The notes under the pieces were generated by a model that was not told the DNA's origin, searched no databases, and worked only from the letters and a program-made list of their open reading frames with translations. Positions 42,456-50,493 of a DNA stretch of 64,000 nucleotides are shown here, in pieces. This stretch comes from Brevundimonas aurantiaca. Lineage in GTDB: Bacteria > Pseudomonadota > Alphaproteobacteria > Caulobacterales > Caulobacteraceae. A program made the translations under genes and the position numbers. The stretch is taken from the NCBI RefSeq assembly GCF_014199955.1, contig NZ_JACHOQ010000002.1, forward strand, positions 496,001 through 560,000, in the 5' to 3' direction. The first letter of the stretch is position 1, and the number at the start of each line of letters is the position of its first letter.

Positions 42456-44261
42456 CTACAGGGGCAGGCGCAGCTGGACGCCGCCCATATGGCTGTCGGC
42501 GTGTTCGCCGTAGCGACCACGATAGGCCACCGACACCTTCACAGGGCCGACCGAGCCCTCGACCCCCGCCGAGGCCAGGAACTGGCCGCCGAAGGGTTCC
42601 TCCACCTCACGCTCCAGCACCTGGGCCGGATTATTGTACAGGCCGACGCGGACCGGATCCGAACTGTCGTCCAGGGCGTCGCGATAGCCGCCCTCGGCGA
42701 ACAGGGCGAAACGGCCCATCTCCGCCTCGGCCCGCAAAGCGACCTCGCCGCTGATCGCCTTCATCTCGCGGTCTTCGTACTGGTACTGGGCGGCGACGCC
42801 CTGCTCCCAATAGCCGTCGACGTCGCTGGTCGCCCAGGTGACGGCGGCGCGAGGCGACAGGGCCAGGCCCCCCATCTCGAACCACATCCCGCCCTGCAAA
42901 CGCGCGCCGGTGCTGAGGGCGCGTGTCTCGGCCGTATGGACGATCGGCGCCAGGCTGGTGGTGCGTTGGATGTCGTCGATATTGTCGCGCGCCACCCCGA
43001 CCGCCGCATTGACGAACAGGTCGCCCGAGCGCCAGCCGCCGTACAGGTCCAGGCCGAAACTTTCGACGCTGAAGGTCAAGGCCTGGCTTTCGACCTCGCT
43101 GGTGCGGGCCGTCCCGGCCATGCCGAAACGCCAATGTTCCGACGGACCGGCTTCCAGGGCGATGCGAGCGCCCCAGCCGTCGCTGGACGAATCGGTGACC
43201 GAGCCGCGCGCATCCGTCTCGACGCTGTCGACCATGGCCGAGGCGGTGATCGCCACGCCCGCCTCCCAGGCCTCGCGGCCGGACAGGGCCTCGCTGGCGG
43301 CGTCCAGCGCGTCTTCACGGTGCCGGAAGGCGGTCTCCCCCTGCAAGGCCGCCTGGGCGCCGATGTCGCCATAATAGAGGTAGTCGGTCGCCAGCCGGGC
43401 GATGATCTGGTGCCCCGTCGCGGTCGGATGCACCCCGTCGAAGTAGAAGTAGCTGGCGGGGTTCGAACAGACCGTCACCCCGTTGAAACAGGCCTGGGTG
43501 ACGTTGGTCACACCGAATTGGCCGGGATTGGCCGCCAAGGTGTCGCCGATCTTGAACAGGTCCATCATGATGATGTTGCTGCCTGGACGGGCGGCCGCCG
43601 TTGCGGTCAGGCCCGTTTGCAGGGCGGTGTTGAAGGTGGTCACCGCATAATCCGCCAAGGGCGCCGCTGTCGTGCCTCGGAACTGGGGCGTCAGGCTGAG
43701 TTTGGGCAGGTTGGTGACCAGTATGGTCCCCGCGCCTGCTCCGGCCACGCTGTTGACCAGGCTGTTGACGTTGGCCGCCGCGCCGGTCGCGACCGGGGTG
43801 ATGGCGGCGACCGGGCTGGAGGAGGCGCCGGCGGCAGGCAGACCCTGGAAGATGTCATTGGCGCCGCCCAGGACGCTGACCAGGTCATTGGCCCCGAAGG
43901 TTCCGCCGCGGCTGGTGTAGGCGGCCAACTGGGTCAGCATGCCTGGCGGCGGGCCGGCCGACGAATCGGTACGGGCGCCGCCGAAGGCGTAGTTGATGCT
44001 GCCGCTGACCGACCCGTTGAAGTTGACGGCGTTGAAGCCCAGCAACTCCGTAAAGACCGGGCCGGTAGAGAACCGGCCTTGATAATAGGGCGGCGACGGC
44101 GGCTGCGTGCCCGCCGAGGCCAGATAGAGGTTGCCGTTGTCGCTCAGACTGTCGCCGAAGACGACCAGGCGATTATAGGTCTGGGCCGAGGCCGAACCCG
44201 CGAAGGCGCAGGCGGCGAGCGCCAGGGCCGCGGCGGCGGCGCCGTTGAGATAGCGTGACAT
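42456..44261 (-). CDS. GDSL esterase/lipase autotransporter
   Basis: A 601-residue EstA-like type V secreted esterase. The signal peptide ends SASAQ (about residue 26). The GDSL passenger (about 28-310) has block I FGDSLSDNGN, block III GGANDIF and block V DGVHPTATGHQ with catalytic Asp and His. The autotransporter beta-barrel (about 335-601) ends RGRYGEHADSHMGGVQLRLPL-like with a terminal aromatic/Leu-rich strand. GGGAGGAACAT precedes the ATG. In Pseudomonas, EstA supports rhamnolipid production and motility. Confidence 0.93.
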   Translation of the reverse strand: MSRYLNGAAAAALALAACAFAGSASAQTYNRLVVFGDSLSDNGNLYLASAGTQPPSPPYYQGRFSTGPVFTELLGFNAVNFNGSVSGSINYAFGGARTDSSAGPPPGMLTQLAAYTSRGGTFGANDLVSVLGGANDIFQGLPAAGASSSPVAAITPVATGAAANVNSLVNSVAGAGAGTILVTNLPKLSLTPQFRGTTAAPLADYAVTTFNTALQTGLTATAAARPGSNIIMMDLFKIGDTLAANPGQFGVTNVTQACFNGVTVCSNPASYFYFDGVHPTATGHQIIARLATDYLYYGDIGAQAALQGETAFRHREDALDAASEALSGREAWEAGVAITASAMVDSVETDARGSVTDSSSDGWGARIALEAGPSEHWRFGMAGTARTSEVESQALTFSVESFGLDLYGGWRSGDLFVNAAVGVARDNIDDIQRTTSLAPIVHTAETRALSTGARLQGGMWFEMGGLALSPRAAVTWATSDVDGYWEQGVAAQYQYEDREMKAISGEVALRAEAEMGRFALFAEGGYRDALDDSSDPVRVGLYNNPAQVLEREVEEPFGGQFLASAGVEGSVGPVKVSVAYRGRYGEHADSHMGGVQLRLPL

Positions 44262-44375
44262 ATGTTCCTCCCACAGCCGTCTGTGTCGCGGCCGTTAGGT
44301 CGGGAGGATGCGCCACTCTGCGAAGAGCGCAAGATGCCGTTACGTCAGTCTTCGGAAAGAATATGTCGCAGACGC

Positions 44376-46268
44376 TTAATGCAGGGTGCGGAACTTCAGG
44401 GTGCCGATCACCGTCTTCAGCGTGCGCAGCGCCTCCGGATCGTAGTCCTTGTCCACATCGGTGATGACATAGCCGGTGCGTTCGTCGGTCTTCAGATGCT
44501 GACCCAGGATGTTCAGACCCGCCGCCGCGAGCGCCCGGTTAAGGTCGGCCAAGACCCCCGGCTGGTTCTTGTGGATGTGCAGGATGCGGTGCGCGCCGGA
44601 GACCTCGGCCAGTTGCACATTCGGCAGATTGACGCTGAAGGTGGTGTCGCCCCGGTTCAGATAGCCCAGCAGGCGCTCGGCCGCGAACTCGGCGATGGCT
44701 TCCTGGGCCTCCTCAGTCGATCCGCCGATGTGCGGCGTCAGGATCATGTTCTTCAGCCCCTGAAGCGGGCTTTCGAATGGGTCGGAATTGGTGCGCGGTT
44801 CTTCCGGGAAGACGTCGACCGCCGCCCCGGCGATCCGGCCGGACCCCATGGCCTGGGCCAGGGCGCCGACGTCCACCACATGGCCGCGCGACAGGTTCAG
44901 AAACAGCGCCCCCTCCTTCATCCGGGCGAACTGGGTCGCGCCGAAGATGTTGGCGTTTTCGCGCCGCCCGTCGACGTGCAGGGTCACCACGTCGCTCTCG
45001 GCCAAGAGGGCGTCCAGCGACCGCATACGCCGGGCGTTGCCCAGGGCGAGCCGTTCCGACAGGTCGTAGAACAGCACCCGCATGCCCAGGTTTTCGGCCA
45101 GCACCGACAGCTGGCTGCCGATGGCGCCGTAACCGACGATTCCCAGGGTCTTGCCGCGCAGCTCCTTGGACCCGGTCGCCGACTTGTTCCATTTTCCGAC
45201 GTGCATGGCGGCGGACTTGTCGGGCACGTCGCGCATCAGGACGATCATCAGTCCGATGGCCAGTTCCACGACCGAGCGGGTGTTCGAATAGGGGGCGTTG
45301 AACACCGCCACCCCGTGATCGGCGGCGGCCTCTAAGTCGATCTGGTTGGTGCCGATGCAGAAGGCGGCCACCGCCATCAACCGATCGGCCTCCTCCAGCA
45401 CACGGCGACTGACGGTGGTCTTCGAGCGGATGCCCAACACATGCACGCCCTTGATGGCGGCGATCAGATCGTCCTCGTCCAAGGCGCCCTTCATGGTCTC
45501 GACGGAATAACCGGCCTCCTCCAGCCGCTCGACGGCTACGGGGTGGATGTTCTCCAGCAGCAACATCTTCATCCGGCTGCGCGGAAAGGACCAGCGGCCC
45601 GACAGGCCCTCGGCGTGCAGCACCTCATCCAGAGAAGCAGCTTCGGCGTCGGCGACCTCGATCACCGACGGACGGCGCGCGACCTCGGTGAAGGCGTAGA
45701 AGGCGTCGGCCGCTCCGGCCAGCTTGACCTCGGCGTCGTTCCAGCCGTCGCCGACCATGACGACGCGACCCGACAGGTTCAGGGCGTGGATCACCGCCGG
45801 CTTGCCGTCGGCGTGGGACAGGGGATTGGCGTCGTCGACGCCCGTCACCCGCCCGTCCGCGTCATAGATCAGGTCGTTGCACAGCACCCGGTCGGGCGAA
45901 ACGCCCAGCAGTTCGGCCACCGGCGCGATCACTTCGCGGAAGCCGCCGGACAGAATGACCACCCTGCCCTTGTGCTGCTGGAAGAAGGTCAGATTGCGCC
46001 GCACAGAGGCGGTCAGCCGGTCGGACGCGCGCTCCGCCAGGGACTGCACATGGTCGCGGGTCAGGGGCAGCAGGGCCAGACGCCGACGCAGCGCCTCCCC
46101 AAAAGCGAGGTCGCCCGCCATGGCCTGATCGGTCAGGGCGGCGATCTCGGCCCGCGTCGCCTCAGCCTGAGGCGAGTCCGCCAAGGCGAGGTCGGCCAAG
46201 GCTTCCAGTGTCTCGAAATCGACCAGGGTCGAATCAAAGTCGAAGATCAGGGTGGGGCGCGCAGTCAT
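44376..46268 (-). CDS. SerB-SerA fusion: phosphoserine phosphatase plus 3-phosphoglycerate dehydrogenase
   Basis: One 630-residue frame joins two serine-biosynthesis enzymes. Residues 1-215 are a HAD-IB phosphatase: IFDFDSTLV (nucleophile Asp), ILSGGFREVI, and VMVGDGWNDAEV. Residues about 235-540 are the dehydrogenase: KTLGIVGYGAIGSQLSVLAENLGM for NAD, the RSK and HIGGST-Glu catalytic segments. Residues about 550-630 are the ACT domain (HKNQPGVLADLNRALAAAGLNI). No stop or frameshift separates the halves. A second candidate start, MKMLLLENIHPVAVE, stands before the SerA part and could give SerA alone. Confidence 0.9.
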   Translation of the reverse strand: MTARPTLIFDFDSTLVDFETLEALADLALADSPQAEATRAEIAALTDQAMAGDLAFGEALRRRLALLPLTRDHVQSLAERASDRLTASVRRNLTFFQQHKGRVVILSGGFREVIAPVAELLGVSPDRVLCNDLIYDADGRVTGVDDANPLSHADGKPAVIHALNLSGRVVMVGDGWNDAEVKLAGAADAFYAFTEVARRPSVIEVADAEAASLDEVLHAEGLSGRWSFPRSRMKMLLLENIHPVAVERLEEAGYSVETMKGALDEDDLIAAIKGVHVLGIRSKTTVSRRVLEEADRLMAVAAFCIGTNQIDLEAAADHGVAVFNAPYSNTRSVVELAIGLMIVLMRDVPDKSAAMHVGKWNKSATGSKELRGKTLGIVGYGAIGSQLSVLAENLGMRVLFYDLSERLALGNARRMRSLDALLAESDVVTLHVDGRRENANIFGATQFARMKEGALFLNLSRGHVVDVGALAQAMGSGRIAGAAVDVFPEEPRTNSDPFESPLQGLKNMILTPHIGGSTEEAQEAIAEFAAERLLGYLNRGDTTFSVNLPNVQLAEVSGAHRILHIHKNQPGVLADLNRALAAAGLNILGQHLKTDERTGYVITDVDKDYDPEALRTLKTVIGTLKFRTLH

Positions 46269-46345
46269 GGAGCGCGTCTTAGACGCCTTCGCGCCTGCGG
46301 CAAAGCCGAGGCGTGCTGAAGAAGGCGATCAGTTGCGCTTAATCC

Positions 46346-46383
46346 TTGCCGCCCGCCGCGATATTCCGAGCTGCGGGCGGCAA
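46346..46383. terminator. Inverted repeat, probable terminator
   Basis: TTGCCGCCCGC (46346-46356) and GCGGGCGGCAA (46373-46383) form a perfect 11-bp stem with a 16-base loop, directly after the stop of the minus-strand gene ending at 46390. There is no long T tract, so termination may be weak. Confidence 0.5.
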
Positions 46384-46389
46384 GAAATC

Positions 46390-47031
46390 TCAGAACCGGG
46401 CGATACGGCGCACGCGGCTGTCCGGCCTGCGGCTTTCCAGAACGACGGCGCCGATCGCAGCCGCAAGGGTCGCGACGGCGAGCAAGGCCCCGCCCTCCCG
46501 CGCATGATCCCGGGCGTAGGCGCCGGCTTCATCGGCGTAGTGACGCGCCTTCTTGCCCTGTTTCTTCAGCGCCTTCTTGGAGCCCTTGCGAGTTGCGTGG
46601 AACCAGCCGTCGGCGCGGGCGCGGGCGTAACGGGCGCCGTCGGCGGCCCGGTGACGCGCTTCACGCGACCATTCGCCGGCGCGCTCGCCAGCCCATTCCC
46701 CGGCGTCTTCGGCCCGGTGGCGGAAAGCGTCCACGGCGTCATGCAACCGGTCGCGGAGATCGGCCGTATCGACCCAGCCGCGGGGATTCATCCGCATCTT
46801 GATCCGCTCATAGCGGGTCGGGCCGCTGCGCTGCGACAGATAGATGGCCAGACCGGCGCCGACCAGAAGGGCGGCCAGGGTCCCGGCGCTGACGCCCGGA
46901 TGTTTGCGGACTTCGTCCAAGGCGTTGAAGTTACGGACCATAGGATAGTGAACCTCTTCATCCAGACCGTTCGCGGTCGGGTCACGGCGCCCGTCGTCGT
47001 TCGGCCGATAGGCGGAACGGCGGTTCCGCAT
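46390..47031 (-). CDS. Membrane protein with long charged helical domain, unknown function
   Basis: A 213-residue protein (ATG 47031; ATG 46941 has GAAGAGG upstream and is a serious alternative). There is a transmembrane segment near residues 50-70 (SAGTLAALLVGAGLAIYL), then about 120 residues of Arg/Glu/Ala/Trp-rich amphipathic helix with a repeating pattern (AEDAGEWAGERAGEWSREARHRAADGARYARARAD), and a second hydrophobic helix near the C-terminus. It resembles membrane-associated helical stress proteins (DUF883/YtxH-like in style). No family is certain. Confidence 0.65.
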   Translation of the reverse strand: MRNRRSAYRPNDDGRRDPTANGLDEEVHYPMVRNFNALDEVRKHPGVSAGTLAALLVGAGLAIYLSQRSGPTRYERIKMRMNPRGWVDTADLRDRLHDAVDAFRHRAEDAGEWAGERAGEWSREARHRAADGARYARARADGWFHATRKGSKKALKKQGKKARHYADEAGAYARDHAREGGALLAVATLAAAIGAVVLESRRPDSRVRRIARF

Positions 47032-47199
47032 CAGCGAAGGAGCGAACCGCGCCAAAAACGGTTCCGCCCACCCGACCGGGTTAGATAGAAAGATGCCTGG
47101 CTTGGGCGCAGGCGCAAGCCCTTGAGGCGCGGCCGGCGGGATGTTGAGGGCGCCTCTTACCAAGCCGGTCTCGGGCGCCTAAATAGCCCCGATCCCGAA

Positions 47200-48147
47200 A
47201 TGACGCCTTCCAAGGACCTTGCCGTGACCGATCACGCGCCCCAATCCGCTGTTTCCGACGACCTGGCCGCCGCCTTCCAGATCGAGGGCTGGCCCGTGCG
47301 CGGTCGCCTGGTTCGGCTGGGCGCGGCGATCGACACCATACTGGCCGCCCATGCCTATCCTGAGCCGGTCGCCGCCCTGCTGGGCGAAGCCTGCGCCCTG
47401 GCGGCCCTGATCGGCTCCAGCCTGAAGTTCGAAGGCCGGCTCCTGGTCCAGGCCCAGGGCGACGGGCCGGTGCGCTATGTCGTCGCCGACTATGGCACGG
47501 ACGGCTCGCTGCGGGGCTATTGCCGCTATGACGAGGACGAGGTGGCGGCGGCCTCTCAGGGCTTCGCGCGGCCGGGCGCCCGGACCCTGCTGGGTCAGGG
47601 TGTTTTCATCATGACCCTGGACCGCGGTCCTGATTTCGAACGAACGCAAGGCATCACCCCGATCGAGGGCGAGAGCCTGTCCCTGTGCGCCGAACACTAT
47701 TTCCAGCAGTCAGAACAGGTGCCGACCAAGGTGCGCCTAGCCGTCGGCTCGGTCCAGACCGGCGCCGGGGTCCAGTGGCGCGCCGGCGGGGCGATGATCC
47801 AGATCATCGCCGGCGACGAGACGCGCGGCTCGACCGAGGAAGTCTGGGACCGCACCCGCGCCCTGTTCGGCACCCTGGCCGACGACGAACTGATCGACCC
47901 CACCATCACGCCCGAAACCCTGCTGTTCCGCCTGTTCCACGAGGACGGGGTCCGGCTGGAGGGTGCGCGACCGCTGACGGCCGTCTGTCGGTGTTCCAAG
48001 GACCGCATCGCCTCGGTCCTGGCCTCCTTCGACCCGGCCGAACGGGCCGAAATGATCGAGGACGACGGGCGTATCCACGTCACCTGCGAATATTGCGCCA
48101 CGGTCTACGCCTTGGAACCGGACGAGGTGGTGGCGGCCCAGATCTGA
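47200..48147 (+). CDS. hslO: Redox-regulated chaperone Hsp33
   Basis: Hsp33 is a chaperone activated by oxidation and unfolding. The 315-residue product has GRLVRLGAAIDTILAAHAYPEPVAALLGEACALAALIG and CRYD then AEHYFQQSEQ in the core domain. The C-terminal zinc switch has CRCSKD and CEYCATVY, that is CxC and CxxC with about 35 residues between, all four cysteines present. The start ATG 47200 is given; GTG 47221 is an alternative. It is slightly longer than the E. coli protein (292). Confidence 0.95.
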   Translation: MTPSKDLAVTDHAPQSAVSDDLAAAFQIEGWPVRGRLVRLGAAIDTILAAHAYPEPVAALLGEACALAALIGSSLKFEGRLLVQAQGDGPVRYVVADYGTDGSLRGYCRYDEDEVAAASQGFARPGARTLLGQGVFIMTLDRGPDFERTQGITPIEGESLSLCAEHYFQQSEQVPTKVRLAVGSVQTGAGVQWRAGGAMIQIIAGDETRGSTEEVWDRTRALFGTLADDELIDPTITPETLLFRLFHEDGVRLEGARPLTAVCRCSKDRIASVLASFDPAERAEMIEDDGRIHVTCEYCATVYALEPDEVVAAQI

Positions 48148-48221
48148 TCGGGCATTCAGGCATGGTGTTTGCGACCTGGGGGACGGAGGACCGTCCCTCT
48201 GACCGAATTCGAGACATCGCC

Positions 48222-48920
48222 ATGAAAACCGCCATCGCCGCCGCCGCCGCACTGGCCGCTCTGAGCGTCGCGCCTGTCGCCTTCGCCCAGACCGCCACCA
48301 CGACCACCACCAGCAACACCTGCCGCCCCACCGACCCCTGCTATGACGCAGTCTGGAGCAAGTCGATCGCCAACACCCAGCGCATCGACGGCACGAACTC
48401 GATCTTGAACGCCACGGTCAACACCACAATCGGTCACGCCGCGGACACCGTGACCGCCGCCGCCACCTCCATCGGCAACAACTTCAAGGCCGAGGGCCGG
48501 TCGGTCGAATCCCTGTCTTCGAACCAAGTCTTCCAAGGCGAGGCCTACGCTACGCTGAACGCCAAGATCGGCGACGCGGCCTCGGACGTCACCCTGAACT
48601 CCAGCGCCATCGCCAACAACACGTCGGTGGACGTGGCGCAGGCGGGCCGCATCGATCTGAACCAGCAAATCCTGAACCGCGATCCGTCGGCCGTGGTCAA
48701 CGCCGAGCTGGGTTCGGTCGGCGGCGATCTGACCGTCAGCGCCATCGCCGGCGGCAACATCGCCAATGTGACCGCCGACGTGGCCAACCTGTCCTCCAAC
48801 CAGTTCGCCCACGCCGCGCCTCTGAACGCCGTGACGAACCTGTCGGTCGGCGCCGTCTCCGGCAAGATCGACGCCGCCGCCACGTCGATCGGCAACAGCC
48901 TGACCGTCAAGGGCTTCTGA
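48222..48920 (+). CDS. Repeat-rich secreted protein, HfaD/curlin-like surface component
   Basis: A 232-residue secreted protein with signal peptide (1-23, ending AFAQ). The mature part is poor in aromatic and charged residues and rich in Asn, Ala, Thr, Ser and Val. It carries at least four imperfect ~40-residue repeats built on DxVTxxATSIGNN: TVTAAATSIGNNFKAEG, DVTLNSSAIANNTSVD, DLTVSAIAGGNIANVTAD and KIDAAATSIGNSLTVKG, with LSSNQ between pairs. Such repeats fit a beta-solenoid. It heads a run of secretion/anchoring genes, so it is a likely exported substrate, similar in style to HfaD. Confidence 0.7.
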   Translation: MKTAIAAAAALAALSVAPVAFAQTATTTTTSNTCRPTDPCYDAVWSKSIANTQRIDGTNSILNATVNTTIGHAADTVTAAATSIGNNFKAEGRSVESLSSNQVFQGEAYATLNAKIGDAASDVTLNSSAIANNTSVDVAQAGRIDLNQQILNRDPSAVVNAELGSVGGDLTVSAIAGGNIANVTADVANLSSNQFAHAAPLNAVTNLSVGAVSGKIDAAATSIGNSLTVKGF

Positions 48921-48979
48921 TCCTACGGCGGGACGCGGCCGCGGTCGCGTCCCGCCACAGATCAGGCGAGGAGACTTAA

Positions 48980-49417
48980 ATGAGACACCGGCTGCTTGCG
49001 CTCTCCGTTCTGAGCCTTCTCGCCGCTGCAAGCGCGGTTCAGGCCCAGTCCAGCGTCGCCCAGATGGAGGCCGGATACGGTGGGGCCCGCCGCACCCTGT
49101 CCACCGCCTTCAATCCGTCCACCCGTGATGCGAACAACAACCGCGTCATCATGAACGGGGTGATCCAGGACGGTCAGGGCGGAAGCCAGATCAACGTCAA
49201 CGCCAACGGCCAGACCTCCGGGGCGGACTTCTTCCGCTCCGGCGCAGACAGCTTCACGGCGGGGGCCCTGACCGCCAGTTCGACGGCGATCGGCAATCAG
49301 ATCAACGTCAACGTCAACGGTTCCTGGAACACGGTGGTGCTGGATTCGACACAGATCAACAACGCCCCGATCAATGCGACCACCACAGTGACCGGACGCA
49401 ACACGACCGGACAATAG
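48980..49417 (+). CDS. hfaA: HfaA-like holdfast attachment / curli-like secreted protein
   Basis: A 145-residue secreted protein with signal peptide (1-22, ending VQAQ). It has Gln/Asn-rich strands: GSQINVNANGQTSG, STAIGNQINVNVNGSWNTVVLDSTQINN and NATTTVTGRNTTGQ. The repeated QINVNxNG echoes curlin repeats and fits HfaA, which anchors the holdfast at the cell pole in Caulobacter. AGGCGAGGAGAC precedes the ATG. A strong terminator follows, before two CsgG-type genes. Confidence 0.65.
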   Translation: MRHRLLALSVLSLLAAASAVQAQSSVAQMEAGYGGARRTLSTAFNPSTRDANNNRVIMNGVIQDGQGGSQINVNANGQTSGADFFRSGADSFTAGALTASSTAIGNQINVNVNGSWNTVVLDSTQINNAPINATTTVTGRNTTGQ

Positions 49418-49439
49418 GTCTTCGATCAGGGAAGGCTGG

Positions 49440-49472
49440 ACGCCCGTCGGTTCGCCGACGGGCGTTTTCGTT
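49440..49472 (+). terminator. Rho-independent terminator within the curli-like locus
   Basis: ACGCCCGTCGG-TTCG-CCGACGGGCGT (49440-49465) forms an 11-bp stem with a stable UUCG tetraloop, followed by TTTCGTTTT. It separates the two secreted-protein genes from the two CsgG-family genes and could set their relative expression. Confidence 0.92.
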
Positions 49473-49548
49473 TTCCGGGCGAATTTCTCGCTGGCCCGAA
49501 CGGTGCGTTTCAACCGTCGAGAGACCTAAGACTGTTCAGGAACGACAC

Positions 49549-50451
49549 ATGTCGCCGATCGCCCTTCGCGCCGCCGCGCTCGTTATCGCCGCTGGTCTGG
49601 GACTGACGCCCGCCCTGGCGTCGGCTGAGACGCGCCAGAACTATGTCCCGCCGATCGGCGACGCCCCTGTCACCTCCAATCCGACTCCTTATACACCTGC
49701 CTTGACCTGCCTGGCGGAACGTGCGGCGGGGCGCCCGGCCCCGCGCATCTCGGTCGGCCGGATTTCCGACCTGACGGGGCGCGTGGATTTCGACACTGGC
49801 GCCAAAATCCCCCAGGGCGCGGCCCTGTTCGCCATCACCGCCCTGGGTAAGGCGGGCGTTCCCGTTGTCGAACGGCTGGACAATTCCGTCGCGGAGATCG
49901 AGCTGAACTACGCCCGCCAACATCTGTTGTCGGACACCCCCGAACGGGCGGGCTCCGATCCACAGAACTTCCGCCCCATCTATGCGGGCCAGATCGCCGG
50001 GTCGCAGTACTACATCGTCGGCGGCGTCACCGAGCTGAACTACAATATCGCCTCCTCCGGTCTGAAGGCCACGGTCGGAGAGGCGGCCGCAGCCGGGGTG
50101 CGGGGCACGGCGTCCACGACCGGCTATGTGATGAACGTCGCCGTCGATTTGCGCCTGGTGGACACCCGCACACAGCAGGTGATCGACATGGCCTCTTTCC
50201 AGAAACAGGTGACTGGGCGCGACGCCAGCCTGGGGGTGGTCGGGACGGTCGGAGACTACGGCGCCAATCTGAACGGCGGACGCGGCGCCATGGAGCCTTT
50301 GCAAGCGGCGGTGCGCACGCTCGTCGAGCGGGGCGTATTTCAGCTGATCGCCAATCTTCAGGGCGGGAACGCGACCGCCGACTGTCTGAACCCGGCCGCC
50401 AATCCGTCCGGTCCGACGCTGCCGACCTACGCCGCCCTGCCCGGCTCCTGA
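49549..50451 (+). CDS. CsgG/HfaB-family protein without lipobox
   Basis: A 300-residue secreted protein of the CsgG family, the curli export pore. Family segments are ISVGRISDLTGRVDFDTG, GAALFAITALGKAGVPVVERLDNSVAEIEL, AGQIAGSQYYIVGGVTELNYNI, VDLRLVDTRTQQVIDMASFQKQV and AMEPLQAAVRTLVERGVFQLI. The signal peptide ends ALASAE with no cysteine, so unlike CsgG it should not be lipidated. The region matching KAGVFDFLDG in its paralog reads LGVVGTVGDYG. A gene duplication with the next gene is evident. AGGAACGAC precedes the ATG. Confidence 0.85.
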   Translation: MSPIALRAAALVIAAGLGLTPALASAETRQNYVPPIGDAPVTSNPTPYTPALTCLAERAAGRPAPRISVGRISDLTGRVDFDTGAKIPQGAALFAITALGKAGVPVVERLDNSVAEIELNYARQHLLSDTPERAGSDPQNFRPIYAGQIAGSQYYIVGGVTELNYNIASSGLKATVGEAAAAGVRGTASTTGYVMNVAVDLRLVDTRTQQVIDMASFQKQVTGRDASLGVVGTVGDYGANLNGGRGAMEPLQAAVRTLVERGVFQLIANLQGGNATADCLNPAANPSGPTLPTYAALPGS

Positions 50452-50493
50452 CGCTTTCCTGAATCTTCACGGATTTGGGGCATTCAAGGCGCC

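Noticed and set aside
42489..44258. 589-codon plus-strand open frame
   Set aside because: It is exactly antisense to the GDSL autotransporter gene and has no recognisable domain.
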